A stretch of 64,000 bases of DNA from Bacillus luti (GTDB taxonomy: Bacteria > Bacillota > Bacilli > Bacillales > Bacillaceae_G), in the NCBI RefSeq assembly GCF_001884105.1, contig NZ_MACI01000026.1, positions 1-64,000 of the forward strand, read 5' to 3'. Both the position numbers and the translations under genes were made by a program. Positions 27,761-37,261 of this stretch are shown here, in pieces; position 1 is the stretch's first letter; every line of letters starts with the position of its first letter. Under the pieces are notes generated by a model. The model ran no database searches, was not told the origin of the DNA, and saw only the letters and a program-made list of their open reading frames with translations.

Positions 27761-28186
27761 AAAAGCCGTAAAAAATAGTAGATGAACTGTTTTATCCTAT
27801 AATATATATTCTTCTTTTTGAAATGTATATCTAGGTTTTATTATATCTTGTTAGTACTTTGAGTCAATGTTTCTAATTATCCTTACAATATACTTCTTAA
27901 TTATATATTTTGGATGACAAAAATTGTTCACAAAGATTCCGATTCATTTTATTTTATTTATCGCACAATTCTTTGTAAAATAGAAATAAGCAGTTCCTTT
28001 CAAATCCAAAACTTCTAAGAAATATTTCCTCCCGAAGAACTTATACTTACACCATATCTCTAACATACACACTACTCTTTCAAACACTCATCAAAAATTT
28101 ATGGCATGTAAATTACCTTTTTATTCCCTAACACCCTTAATTGAGAATAAATATTAATTAAATTGGTATAAAGTTGGTTTATTCTC
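27761..28186. other. non-coding region between two divergent operons
   Basis: About 425 bp of AT-rich DNA without a supportable gene. It must contain the promoter of the kinase operon near its left end; I see no riboswitch, and specifically no SAM-box pattern that would mark methionine salvage. Confidence 0.55.
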
Positions 28187-28216
28187 TTGACAAAATAACC
28201 AATTCTATATGATAAT
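28187..28216 (+). promoter_or_regulatory. ahpC promoter
   Basis: TTGACA (28187-28192) and GATAAT (28211-28216) are spaced by 18 bp, immediately upstream of the PerR-like box. Confidence 0.65.
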
Positions 28217-28226
28217 TAATATCGAA

Positions 28227-28241
28227 TTAGAATTATTATAG
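28227..28241. promoter_or_regulatory. PerR-like operator of ahpCF
   Basis: TTAGAATTATTATAG matches the PerR box TTATAATNATTATAA at 13 of 15 positions and covers the expected transcription start. Peroxide sensing by PerR is the known control of ahpCF in bacilli. Confidence 0.75.
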
Positions 28242-28314
28242 TTAATTAAAAAATATATTTTATGAGCACACTATTTTTTGATGCTCACAACCAACATTTA
28301 GGAGGAATTTTAAT

Positions 28315-28878
28315 ATGTTATTAATCGGCACAGAAGTAAAACCGTTTAAAGCTAATGCTTACCATAATGGAGAATTTATCCAAGTTACTGACGAAAGTTT
28401 AAAAGGAAAATGGAGTGTAGTTTGTTTCTACCCAGCTGACTTCACATTCGTTTGTCCAACTGAACTTGAAGACTTACAAAACCAATACGCAACTCTTAAA
28501 GATTTAGGCGTTGAAGTATACTCTGTATCTACAGACACTCACTTCACTCACAAAGCATGGCATGATAGCTCAGAAACTATCGGCAAAATCGAGTACATCA
28601 TGATTGGTGACCCAACTCGCACAATCACTACAAACTTCAACGTTTTAATGGAAGAAGAAGGTCTTGCTGCTCGTGGTACATTCATCATCGATCCAGACGG
28701 CGTTATCCAATCTATGGAAATCAATGCTGACGGTATCGGCCGTGACGCAAGCATTCTTGTTAACAAAATTAAAGCAGCTCAATACGTACGTAACAACCCA
28801 GGTGAAGTTTGCCCAGCTAAATGGCAAGAGGGTTCTGCTACACTTAAACCAAGCCTTGACCTTGTAGGCAAAATCTAA
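28315..28878 (+). CDS. ahpC: alkyl hydroperoxide reductase subunit C (peroxiredoxin)
   Basis: A 187-residue typical 2-Cys peroxiredoxin that reduces hydrogen peroxide and organic peroxides. The peroxidatic Cys47 lies in FTFVCPTE and the resolving Cys166 in GEVCPAKW; the C-terminal YF-like tail is replaced by LDLVGKI as in other AhpC. AGGAGG gives a strong start. It is followed 14 bp later by its dedicated reductase ahpF. Codon use is strongly biased, as expected of a highly expressed gene. Confidence 0.96.
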   Translation: MLLIGTEVKPFKANAYHNGEFIQVTDESLKGKWSVVCFYPADFTFVCPTELEDLQNQYATLKDLGVEVYSVSTDTHFTHKAWHDSSETIGKIEYIMIGDPTRTITTNFNVLMEEEGLAARGTFIIDPDGVIQSMEINADGIGRDASILVNKIKAAQYVRNNPGEVCPAKWQEGSATLKPSLDLVGKI

Positions 28879-28892
28879 GGAGTTCGATCAAA

Positions 28893-30419
28893 ATGATACT
28901 AGATGCAGATATAAAAACACAACTATCCCAATACCTTCAGTTAATGGAGAACGATATTTTACTTAAAGTAAGCGCAGGAGACGACAACGTATCTAAAGAT
29001 ATGTTAGCTCTAGTAGACGAATTAGCTACTATGTCATCTAAGATTACAGTAGAAAAAGTTGAATTAGAGAGAACACCAAGCTTTAGCGTAAACCGCCCTG
29101 GTGAAGACACTGGTGTCGTATTCGCTGGTATTCCATTAGGACACGAATTTACTTCATTAGTGTTAGCTTTACTACAAGTAAGTGGACGCGCTCCAAAAGT
29201 TGAACAAAAATTAATCGATCAAATTAAAAACATTCAAGGCGAATATCATTTTGAGTCTTATATCAGCCTAAGTTGTCATAACTGTCCTGATGTTGTACAA
29301 GCTCTTAACGTAATGAGCGTTCTTAACTCTGGTATTACACATACTATGATTGATGGCGCTGCATTCAAAGAGGAAGTAGAAAGCAAAGACATCATGGCAG
29401 TACCAACTGTTTATCTAAACGGCGAATCTTTCGGAAGCGGTCGTATGACACTTGAAGAAATTTTAGCTAAAATGGGTAACGGTCCAGATGCATCAGAGCT
29501 TTCTGATAAAGATCCATACGATGTTCTTGTTGTTGGTGGCGGCCCTGCTGGTGCTAGTGCAGCAATTTATGCAGCACGTAAAGGCATCCGCACTGGTATC
29601 GTTGCTGAGCGCTTCGGTGGTCAAGTAATGGATACTATGGGCATTGAGAACTTCATCAGCGTAAAACGCACTGAAGGTCCTAAGCTAGTAGCAAGTCTTG
29701 AAGAGCACGTAAAAGAATACGACATCGATGTAATGAATCTACAACGTGCGAAACGTTTAGAGAAAAAAGAACTTATTGAAGTGGAACTTGAAAACGGCGC
29801 TATTCTGAAAAGTAAGAGCGTAATCGTTTCAACAGGTGCTCGCTGGCGTAACGTTGGCGTACCAGGTGAAGCTGAGTTCAAAAATAAAGGTGTAGCATAC
29901 TGCCCACACTGTGACGGTCCATTATTCACTGGAAAAGACGTAGCAGTTATCGGTGGCGGTAACTCTGGTATCGAAGCAGCTATCGACTTAGCGGGTATCG
30001 TTAAGCACGTAACTGTTCTTGAGTTCATGCCAGAATTAAAAGCTGATGCTGTATTACAAGAGCGTCTTAACAGCTTACCAAACGTAACTGTTCTGAAAAA
30101 CGTTCAAACGAAAGAAATTACTGGTACTGACAAAGTAAACGGTATTTCTTACATCGATCGTGAAACTGAAGAAGTTCATCACGTTGAATTACAAGGTGTA
30201 TTCGTACAAATCGGTCTTGTGCCAAACACAGACTGGTTAGGCGAAACTGTTGAACGCGCTCGCGGTGAAATCGTAACAGACAAGCATGGCGCTACAAACG
30301 TACCAGGAGTGTTTGCTGCAGGTGACTGTACAAATAATCCGTACAAACAAATCATCATCTCTATGGGTTCAGGTGCAAACGCAGCTTTAGGTGCATTTGA
30401 TTACTTAATCCGTAACTAA
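28893..30419 (+). CDS. ahpF: alkyl hydroperoxide reductase subunit F
   Basis: A 508-residue flavoprotein that uses NADH to recycle AhpC. The N-terminal tandem thioredoxin-fold domain has the redox pair in SCHNCPDV (about residues 128-135). The TrxR-like part has FAD-binding [17 protein letters not shown] (about 213-229), the second CxxC in CPHCDG (about 336-341), NAD-binding [15 protein letters not shown] and the terminal FAD motif [12 protein letters not shown]. It is cotranscribed with ahpC and ends in a strong terminator. Confidence 0.96.
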   Translation: MILDADIKTQLSQYLQLMENDILLKVSAGDDNVSKDMLALVDELATMSSKITVEKVELERTPSFSVNRPGEDTGVVFAGIPLGHEFTSLVLALLQVSGRAPKVEQKLIDQIKNIQGEYHFESYISLSCHNCPDVVQALNVMSVLNSGITHTMIDGAAFKEEVESKDIMAVPTVYLNGESFGSGRMTLEEILAKMGNGPDASELSDKDPYDVLVVGGGPAGASAAIYAARKGIRTGIVAERFGGQVMDTMGIENFISVKRTEGPKLVASLEEHVKEYDIDVMNLQRAKRLEKKELIEVELENGAILKSKSVIVSTGARWRNVGVPGEAEFKNKGVAYCPHCDGPLFTGKDVAVIGGGNSGIEAAIDLAGIVKHVTVLEFMPELKADAVLQERLNSLPNVTVLKNVQTKEITGTDKVNGISYIDRETEEVHHVELQGVFVQIGLVPNTDWLGETVERARGEIVTDKHGATNVPGVFAAGDCTNNPYKQIIISMGSGANAALGAFDYLIRN

Positions 30420-30420
30420 T

Positions 30421-30458
30421 AAAAAAGACGCGCTACCAATAGGTTGCGCGTTTTTTTT
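30421..30458. terminator. bidirectional terminator after ahpF
   Basis: ACGCGCTACC (30428-30437) pairs with GGTTGCGCGT (30442-30451) with one T-T mismatch, flanked by six A and eight T residues, so it can end ahpCF and the convergent gene. Confidence 0.85.
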
Positions 30459-30459
30459 A

Positions 30460-31206
30460 TTACATTGTATGCAAATGGTCGTCAAATTCCTTCCAGCATA
30501 TTAAATCATACGGTGGTTCTATATCTAATACTACATTTACATCTTCTGCTACTAATTGTATTCTTTTTTCTGGGTTATCTCTTTTTCCTGAAGGATAAAT
30601 AGCAAGCTTAATTATTTCCTGCTCTCCATCTTCATAAATCCTTTTCTTTAAATCTAATTGGTCAATTTGTTCTTTTGAAGGAATCTCTTTCCCTTCCCAA
30701 TCACATATTTCAAATAGAGGATATCGATCCCCATACCACTGTTGAATAATCTCGATGACTTTCAGAATAATATACTTCCCCGATACTAATTTGTAACTAA
30801 CAGCATCACCTGCTTTTAAAGAAGTATTTGCTATAAATCTCTTCGGTATTTTTTTAGCTTGTGGCTGCGGAGAGTGTAACTGTTCCCTAAGTTTATTTAA
30901 GACTACTTCACGTTTTCTCTGCAATTTAGGTTCAGCCTTCCACCGTGCTAAATCTTCACCACCCTCTATTATTTGCAATGCCTCCTGTTTAACATTCTCT
31001 TGAAGCCTTCCTAACTTCCATTGTATGTAAGCAAATGCTAACCAAAAAACCAGTATTTCTTCATCATCTAGTTCAGTCTGATATTCCTCAATTACAATCC
31101 TACTTGCTTCTTCATTTGAATATTCATTTCCTAACAAATCCTTATAAATCAACTGAATATCTTTAGCGATATCATCTGATAATATCGCTACTCCCCAAGC
31201 CCCCAT
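30460..31206 (-). CDS. hypothetical protein with MGAWG N-terminus (DUF4259-like)
   Basis: A 248-residue soluble protein. The N-terminus MGAWGVAILSDDIAKD resembles the start shared by DUF4259-type proteins, followed by helices with EYQTELDDEEILVFWLAFAY and a basic linker. Residues about 128-245 look beta-rich. No catalytic motif is evident; some relatives occur as immunity-like proteins, but there is no toxin here. GGAGTG precedes the ATG. It begins 3 bp after the methyltransferase stop codon, so the two form an operon. Confidence 0.6.
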   Translation of the reverse strand: MGAWGVAILSDDIAKDIQLIYKDLLGNEYSNEEASRIVIEEYQTELDDEEILVFWLAFAYIQWKLGRLQENVKQEALQIIEGGEDLARWKAEPKLQRKREVVLNKLREQLHSPQPQAKKIPKRFIANTSLKAGDAVSYKLVSGKYIILKVIEIIQQWYGDRYPLFEICDWEGKEIPSKEQIDQLDLKKRIYEDGEQEIIKLAIYPSGKRDNPEKRIQLVAEDVNVVLDIEPPYDLICWKEFDDHLHTM

Positions 31207-31209
31207 ACA

Positions 31210-31818
31210 CTAGCACTCCAATCTATAAACTAAAAACCGCTCATTCCCATTCTTCTCATAAGCACCTGGCAACCTTACTTCCTTCTTCAATTCAAACGCA
31301 GTCTGATTCTCCAAGAAGAAAATATAATCTTCAGAAGGGTAGTATAAAATAATATCCACTTCTCTCCCCGTTTCTTCTACCGAAAGCAAAATGTTATTTA
31401 CTACGTTCATAAACACTTGTACTGAAAACGGATTAAAGAAATAAAATCGGTTATCACGTGGATCAATTTCATATTCCTGTGCTAAACAGCATTCAAACCC
31501 AATTTTATCTTTACTGTTTCGTGCCTTTCGCGCATACCGATCACGATTAACCATCGCTTCGTTATAAAACTCTTCATTCATTTCAATTCCAACGGCTGAA
31601 GCACCACACTTATGGTGCATGTAAAAGTTTAATCTTCCTTTCCCGCATCCAAAGTCTACAATTCGGTCGCTACTTCTTATTTCATATTGATTCAATAACT
31701 CATCTAATCCGCTATATGGCGTCGGTTCATATCGGTGATAGTGCATAGACTTGTTAAATCCTTTTTGCTCACCGACTGTTTTTATATTTAAAACTGCATC
31801 ATAATATTGTTCGTTCAT
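31210..31818 (-). CDS. class I SAM-dependent methyltransferase
   Basis: A 202-residue protein with a Rossmann methyltransferase fold. The SAM-binding motif is DRIVDFGCGKGRLNFYMHH (about residues 46-64), followed by acidic motif AVGIEMNEEFYNEA and the post-motif FFFNPFSVQVF. The substrate is unknown. AGGAG lies 7 nt before the ATG. It is cotranscribed with the MGAWG protein downstream. Confidence 0.75.
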   Translation of the reverse strand: MNEQYYDAVLNIKTVGEQKGFNKSMHYHRYEPTPYSGLDELLNQYEIRSSDRIVDFGCGKGRLNFYMHHKCGASAVGIEMNEEFYNEAMVNRDRYARKARNSKDKIGFECCLAQEYEIDPRDNRFYFFNPFSVQVFMNVVNNILLSVEETGREVDIILYYPSEDYIFFLENQTAFELKKEVRLPGAYEKNGNERFLVYRLEC

Positions 31819-31952
31819 TGATTTTCTCCTATTAAGAAATGGTACTTATTATTATACACCATGAACTAGAGAGCAATTTTTTATCGACTTAATTGATACG
31901 TGAAATTATATAGGTGATTTTTTCAATATATCGACGTTTCGACAATTCACAA

Positions 31953-31980
31953 CAAAAAACAGGAGCTCTCTAGCCCCTGT
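31953..31980 (-). terminator. intrinsic terminator containing a stop codon
   Basis: ACAGGAGCT (31959-31967) pairs with AGCCCCTGT (31972-31980) with one mismatch, and six U residues follow on the minus strand. The amidohydrolase TAG stop (31970-31972) lies at the loop. Confidence 0.78.
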
Positions 31981-33085
31981 CCTCTAACACTTTCAATACC
32001 GTTTGTTTCAATATTTCTACCCCATCCATAATACAACTATGATCAAACTTCATATACGGATGGTGTAATCCAGGTTGTAAGTTTGCCCCTAGTCCAAGCA
32101 TAACTGCTTTTAAATGCGGTCTCTTCACTGTGTAGTAATGGAAATCATCGCTTCCTGTCGTATAGAGTGGTCCTGTACATCTCTCTTCCCCATACACTTC
32201 GATAATACCTTTGCGCATATAACGCTCTGCTTCTTCTGATACTTCTGCTCCTGGGGCAAGATCAATCCATTCGTATGAAGTTTTTGATCCCATCGATGCA
32301 GCAGATTCTATTACACACTCTATCTTTTTCTTTAATTCTTGTAATAGCACATTACTCTCTGCTCTGACATCTAAGCTGAAATGACCGTTACCTGGAATAA
32401 TATTTAGATTATCACCACCAGCTTGGCACCTCGTCATTTTCACTGAATATGAACTTTGCGGTGGTAACCATATATTTTTCAAACCGATATTAATCATAGA
32501 AATGACATCAATGGCATTCACACCTTGGTGGGGTCTTGCACCATGTGCGTCTTCCCCATGAATTGTTCCCTCTAAAAATCCGGCTGCTCCGTGACGAATA
32601 GATGGGGCAGCTTGTTTCAAAGGTAGTTCTTCAATCGGCCTTAAATGAACACCAAATAAGAAATCAGCATCATCCACAGCGCCTTTCTCTACCATCTTTA
32701 AAGAGCCATTTCCTTTTTCCTCTGCCGGCTGAAAAATAAATCGAACCGTACCGCTTTTCCATCTCATATTCTTTAATTGTAAAATAAGCCCCATTACAAT
32801 TGTCATATGAGCATCGTGACCACACGAATGATTCGCCTTAAATTCTCCATTCACTTCTTGCCAAAGTGCATCCATATCAGCACGAATTGCGATAACCGGA
32901 TTCCCAGTACCAATCTCAGCGATTACACCTGGGCAATCATCAAATATTTTATATGAAATTCCTTCTTCTTTTAAAAAGTTAGTAATATATGCTGTCGTTT
33001 CATACTCTTTCCAACTCACTTCAGGGTTTTCATGTAAATGCTGAAAAATTTCCGTTAAACGCTCTTGTAGTTCTAATGTTTTCAA
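31970..33085 (-). CDS. M20-family amidohydrolase (probable N-succinyl/N-acyl-L-amino acid hydrolase)
   Basis: A 371-residue di-metal hydrolase. Metal-binding motifs are IRADMDALW, HSCGHDAHMT and the catalytic PAEEKGNGS; a dimerisation domain occupies about residues 170-285. It would cut an N-acyl group from an L-amino acid in the cytoplasm. Its neighbours include an N-succinyl-amino-acid racemase and a GNAT, so N-succinyl-L-amino acids are the likely substrates. AAGGAG with an 8-nt spacer points to TTG at 33085 as the start; an upstream TTG at 33112 lacks a site. It diverges from the antiporter gene. Confidence 0.78.
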   Translation of the reverse strand: MKTLELQERLTEIFQHLHENPEVSWKEYETTAYITNFLKEEGISYKIFDDCPGVIAEIGTGNPVIAIRADMDALWQEVNGEFKANHSCGHDAHMTIVMGLILQLKNMRWKSGTVRFIFQPAEEKGNGSLKMVEKGAVDDADFLFGVHLRPIEELPLKQAAPSIRHGAAGFLEGTIHGEDAHGARPHQGVNAIDVISMINIGLKNIWLPPQSSYSVKMTRCQAGGDNLNIIPGNGHFSLDVRAESNVLLQELKKKIECVIESAASMGSKTSYEWIDLAPGAEVSEEAERYMRKGIIEVYGEERCTGPLYTTGSDDFHYYTVKRPHLKAVMLGLGANLQPGLHHPYMKFDHSCIMDGVEILKQTVLKVLEDRG

Positions 33086-33362
33086 AGCTACATTCTCCTT
33101 CCCAAATTCCAAAGCAATCAGGTTAATTATACTTATGAAAAACAGATGTTTTTATGAACATATTGAATTTTAAGAAAAAAGTCAATTGTTTATTTTCAGT
33201 TACTATTAATAACTCATTTCCACTCAATTTATGCAGAAAGAACATTCGTTATTTTCTGTTTTTTTATTGACGCTCACATCAATTTTTAGTTATTATAATT
33301 TAATAACGTCTATTTTGCGACAATTCTAAAAATACAAAACATACATAATGAGGAGGCAGTTT

Positions 33363-34784
33363 ATGAAAAAAGAAATACCTTTTGGAGTAGCAATAATCCC
33401 TATTATCATTACAGTTGCAGTTATGATGGTTACAATTGTTGTATTAAAACAAAGCCCTCACGTCCCACTTATTATCGGCACAACCGTTGCTTCTATCGTC
33501 GCTTGGCGCTATGGCTACAAATGGAACGATCTTGAAGAAGCAATGTATAAAGGAATTCGTCTTGCATTACCCGCTATCGTTATCATTATTCTTGTAGGTT
33601 TAACGATTGGTGCTTGGATTGGCGGTGGAATTGTCGCAACAATGATTTATTACGGTTTAAAACTTTTAACTCCATCACTATTTTTAGTTTCAATTACCGT
33701 GATTTGTTCTATCGTTGCGTTAGCAATCGGTAGCTCCTGGTCTACAATGGGAACAATCGGCGTTGCTGGAATGGGTATTGGCCTAAGTATGGGAATCCCA
33801 GCTCCAATGGTTGCTGGTGCCATTATTTCAGGCTCTTATTTCGGCGATAAAATGTCACCGCTTTCAGACACAACAAACTTAGCCGCAGGATTAACAAATA
33901 CAGATTTATTCGCGCATATCCGTCATATGTTATTTACTACAATCCCAGGTTTAATTATTACTCTTATCGTCTATGCGTTCTTAGGAAGAAGCTTCGGCGA
34001 GAACAATATTGATGCAAAAAGCATCGATCAAACGTTACAAGTCTTGCAACAAAACTTTGTTATCTCACCTTTCCTATTAATCATACCCGTAGTCGTTATG
34101 GTATTGGTCGCTAAAAAAGTGCCAGCTATACCAGCTATTCTCGTAGGTATTATTTTAGGATTTCTATCACAAGTCTTTATTCAAGGCGGTTCTGTCTCAG
34201 CCTCTGTCGGTGCACTCCAAGCTGGATTTGTCATAGACACTGGAAACAAGCTAGTAGACGAACTATTTAACCGCGGTGGCTTAGATTCGATGATGAATAC
34301 AGTTTCTATGACAATTGTCGCTATGACTTTCGGCGGAGTATTAGAACATACCGGGATTCTTCGCTCAATTGTAAATCAAATTTTAAAATTAGCGACATCA
34401 GCAAAGGGACTTATCGCCTCTACTATCGCATCTTGCTTTGCAACGAACCTTACTTGCTCTGAACAATATATTTCGATTGTTGTTCCTTCAAGAATGTACG
34501 CAAATGCATACACTGAAAAAGGACTACATTCTAAAAATTTATCCAGAGCATTAGAAGATGGCGGAACATTAACTTCTGTTTTCGTTCCTTGGAATACGTG
34601 CGGTGTATTTATACTCGCAACACTTGGAGTAGGCGCATTCGAATATGCTCCTTATGCTATATTGAATTTCATCGTACCTATTATCTCCATTATTTACGGC
34701 ATAACCGGTCTTACAATTACGAAACTATCAGACATTGAAAAAGCAGAACTAATAAAGAAACAAAAAGCTCAACTAGAAGCTTAA
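33363..34784 (+). CDS. NhaC-family Na+/H+ antiporter-like transporter
   Basis: A 473-residue membrane protein with about 11-12 transmembrane helices. Family hallmarks are GSSWSTMGTIGVAGMGIG and SGSYFGDKMSPLSDTTNLAAG (the second split over about residues 159-179). NhaC relatives exchange sodium for protons or for organic ions such as malate or amino acids. Its place among racemase, acyltransferase and deacylase genes suggests import of an amino acid or related ion. GGAGG sets the start at 33363. A promoter TTGACG-N18-TATTAT lies at 33267-33296. The 3' end overlaps the convergent regulator by 12 bp. Confidence 0.8.
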   Translation: MKKEIPFGVAIIPIIITVAVMMVTIVVLKQSPHVPLIIGTTVASIVAWRYGYKWNDLEEAMYKGIRLALPAIVIIILVGLTIGAWIGGGIVATMIYYGLKLLTPSLFLVSITVICSIVALAIGSSWSTMGTIGVAGMGIGLSMGIPAPMVAGAIISGSYFGDKMSPLSDTTNLAAGLTNTDLFAHIRHMLFTTIPGLIITLIVYAFLGRSFGENNIDAKSIDQTLQVLQQNFVISPFLLIIPVVVMVLVAKKVPAIPAILVGIILGFLSQVFIQGGSVSASVGALQAGFVIDTGNKLVDELFNRGGLDSMMNTVSMTIVAMTFGGVLEHTGILRSIVNQILKLATSAKGLIASTIASCFATNLTCSEQYISIVVPSRMYANAYTEKGLHSKNLSRALEDGGTLTSVFVPWNTCGVFILATLGVGAFEYAPYAILNFIVPIISIIYGITGLTITKLSDIEKAELIKKQKAQLEA

Positions 34785-36044
34785 AAATAGCGGTAAATTC
34801 AGTTCATATATTGCGCGAGGACGCCCTTGTTGATAGGGCATTTCCTCGCCGCAAATATGGGCATACCCATAATCAACTAATTTCTTTAGCAACCTTTCTG
34901 TTGATCGCCGCGTCACTTGTAAGTACTCAGAAAGATCTGCTGCTGTAAATTTCAATGATGGGTGTGATTGACTAAACTGAATAATTTTTGACAAGTTTGC
35001 TGGACTAAGCTTCGTTTCCTTCGCTATTTTCATTAATTCTGGGTTAGCATTTTTCAAACTTTGTACTCTCTGTTCTTTCGGAAATGGACCAAATAGTTCC
35101 TTCTCACTAGTTAGTATATAAAAACAATGATCTATTGGATTATTCTTCGCGAAATCTTGAGCGATTTTAGCATTTTGCTCCGCTTCTTTCACAGTTTTCC
35201 CGTAACCAAACCCAATAGCTATCCTACCTTCTATACTCATAAATATGTTATCTATCATATTTGTTTTTATACTCGATTCAATATCACCACGAGTCGTATA
35301 CAAAATAAATGTCATTTCATCAACTTGTTTAAATGAACCACGTAATTCTTTTGAAACTACATTTAATTGTTCAAGCGAGCTTTCTTGTATCTCCATAAAG
35401 GATATAATACAAGCACCAACAGTTGCTGAATGGCTTTTTGCTAACTCGGCTTTTATTTTTGCATCTTTTAACCCATGTATAATGGATTGCGTCGGATCTA
35501 TCATACGCTCTGAAGGGATACCTATTTTTTGAAGCTCATCATAAACAGCGTGAATACTAGTTAAAGCTAGATCCGAATCTCCTGATTGATACTTAGCTAC
35601 ATGGAAATCGATGACTCTATTTATTTCGTCTTTACTCCACAACATATTTTCATAATCCATCACTTGTGGCTTTTCTTTCAAACCAATATCGTGGAATACA
35701 TTTGTAATAAACGAACGATCTACTAAATCAATTGAAATTTTATGAGGTTGAATGCTTTGATGATATATTATAGAAAGGAGTGAAGATGCAACCGTTGTCT
35801 CGTCTTGTTGTAGGTACGTACTTGGAATTCGTAATTGTTCTCTTATTTCTTTTGCCATATAATAAGGTAGGGCACCCGAGAAAAAGATAACATCACAAGG
35901 TTTTAAACGCTTTAATATTTCAGAAGATTCAGCCGGATGAAGGTAAATATATGGATCAATCTCTATTTCTTCTAATTTATGAGCAATAGGTAAAAGATTC
36001 TCCATAAACTCCTTTGAACCGACAACTGCAATTTTTATTATCAT
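34773..36044 (-). CDS. transcriptional regulator with C-terminal winged helix, cluster-specific
   Basis: A 423-residue regulator. The N-terminal domain (about 1-110) resembles a periplasmic-binding-like or PrpR-like sensor. The middle (about 180-320) has a degenerate cyclase-like fold (FKQVDEMTFILY, IAIGFGYGKTVKEAEQNA). The C-terminal region (about 350-410) is a winged helix with LSEYLQVTRRSTERLLKKLV. It lies between the antiporter and racemase genes and diverges from the racemase, so it probably controls both. The ligand is unknown. AAGGAG precedes the ATG. Confidence 0.65.
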   Translation of the reverse strand: MIIKIAVVGSKEFMENLLPIAHKLEEIEIDPYIYLHPAESSEILKRLKPCDVIFFSGALPYYMAKEIREQLRIPSTYLQQDETTVASSLLSIIYHQSIQPHKISIDLVDRSFITNVFHDIGLKEKPQVMDYENMLWSKDEINRVIDFHVAKYQSGDSDLALTSIHAVYDELQKIGIPSERMIDPTQSIIHGLKDAKIKAELAKSHSATVGACIISFMEIQESSLEQLNVVSKELRGSFKQVDEMTFILYTTRGDIESSIKTNMIDNIFMSIEGRIAIGFGYGKTVKEAEQNAKIAQDFAKNNPIDHCFYILTSEKELFGPFPKEQRVQSLKNANPELMKIAKETKLSPANLSKIIQFSQSHPSLKFTAADLSEYLQVTRRSTERLLKKLVDYGYAHICGEEMPYQQGRPRAIYELNLPLFLSF

Positions 36045-36137
36045 TTTCTCTAACTCCTTATCATTAATTAACGACTATTTAACGTCAACTATATCAAATG
36101 TACAAAACTATTGTAAACAGGAAGGGGTCTTTATTCA

Positions 36138-37247
36138 ATGAAAATTACAGCTATTCATCTTTACGCAATTCGTTTACCACTTCGCGATCCGTTTGTTATT
36201 AGTTATGGTTCTTATTCTGATATGCCTTCTATTATCGTCAAAATGGAAACTGATGAAGGCATTATCGGTTACGGTGAAGGCGTCGCTGATGATCACGTTA
36301 CAGGTGAATCATGGGAAAGTACTTTCCATACTTTAAAACATACGCTAGCTCCTGCTCTTATCGGACAAAATCCAATGAATATCGAAAAAATACACGATAT
36401 GATGGACAATACAATTTACGGTGTTCCAACAGCGAAAGCTGCAATTGATATTGCTTGTTTTGATATAATGGGCAAAAAATTAAATCAACCTGTATATCAA
36501 TTAATTGGCGGGCGCTACCATGATGAGTTCCCCGTTACTCACGTCTTAAGCATCGCTGCTCCAGAAAATATGGCTGAAGAAGCTGCTTCTATGATTCAAA
36601 AAGGTTACCAATCTTTCAAAATGAAAGTCGGTACAAATGTAAAAGAAGATGTAAAACGAATTGAAGCGGTGCGTGAACGTGTAGGAAATGACATCGCGAT
36701 TCGCGTTGATGTAAACCAAGGTTGGAAAAATAGCGCCAACACATTAACGGCACTTCGTTCATTAGGACATTTAAACATTGACTGGATTGAGCAACCTGTT
36801 ATCGCCGACGATATTGACGCAATGGCTCATATTCGTTCTAAAACAGACCTTCCACTTATGGTTGATGAAGGGTTAAAAGGTTCTCGTGAAATGCGCCAAA
36901 TCATTAAATTAGACGCAGCTGATAAAGTGAATATAAAACTAATGAAATGCGGCGGCATATATCCTGCCGTAAAACTTGCTCATCAAGCTGAAATGGCCGG
37001 CATTGAATGCCAAGTGGGATCAATGGTCGAATCATCCGTTGCCTCTTCCGCAGGATTCCATGTCGCTTTCTCAAAGAAAATCATTACGAGCGTTGAGCTA
37101 ACAGGGCCATTAAAATTTACGAAAGACATTGGTAACTTACATTACGACGTGCCATTCATTCGTTTAAACGAAAAGCCAGGACTAGGTATTGAAATAAATG
37201 AAGATACCCTGCAAGAACTAACCGTCTTTCAAGACGTTGTACGCTAA
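36138..37247 (+). CDS. N-succinylamino acid racemase / dipeptide-epimerase-like enolase superfamily enzyme
   Basis: A 369-residue enolase-superfamily enzyme of the muconate-lactonising subgroup. Acid/base lysines are Lys163 in KMKVG and Lys267 in NIKLMK; magnesium ligands are Asp191, Glu218 and Asp243. A divergent B. cereus member of this family was shown by enzymology and crystal structure to racemise N-succinyl-Arg and N-succinyl-Lys; gene order suggests this is that gene. L-Ala-D/L-Glu epimerase is the alternative. GGAAGGGG precedes the ATG. The GNAT gene follows after 14 bp. Confidence 0.8.
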   Translation: MKITAIHLYAIRLPLRDPFVISYGSYSDMPSIIVKMETDEGIIGYGEGVADDHVTGESWESTFHTLKHTLAPALIGQNPMNIEKIHDMMDNTIYGVPTAKAAIDIACFDIMGKKLNQPVYQLIGGRYHDEFPVTHVLSIAAPENMAEEAASMIQKGYQSFKMKVGTNVKEDVKRIEAVRERVGNDIAIRVDVNQGWKNSANTLTALRSLGHLNIDWIEQPVIADDIDAMAHIRSKTDLPLMVDEGLKGSREMRQIIKLDAADKVNIKLMKCGGIYPAVKLAHQAEMAGIECQVGSMVESSVASSAGFHVAFSKKIITSVELTGPLKFTKDIGNLHYDVPFIRLNEKPGLGIEINEDTLQELTVFQDVVR

Positions 37248-37261
37248 AGGAGGACTCATAC

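Noticed and set aside
29621..30028. Antisense open frame within ahpF
   Set aside because: It arises from the biased codon use of a highly expressed gene; no start signal or protein-family pattern.
36138..37247. Plain L-Ala-D/L-Glu epimerase
   Set aside because: The neighbouring GNAT and M20 deacylase and known B. cereus enzymology favour N-succinylamino acid racemase; epimerase remains a possible side activity.
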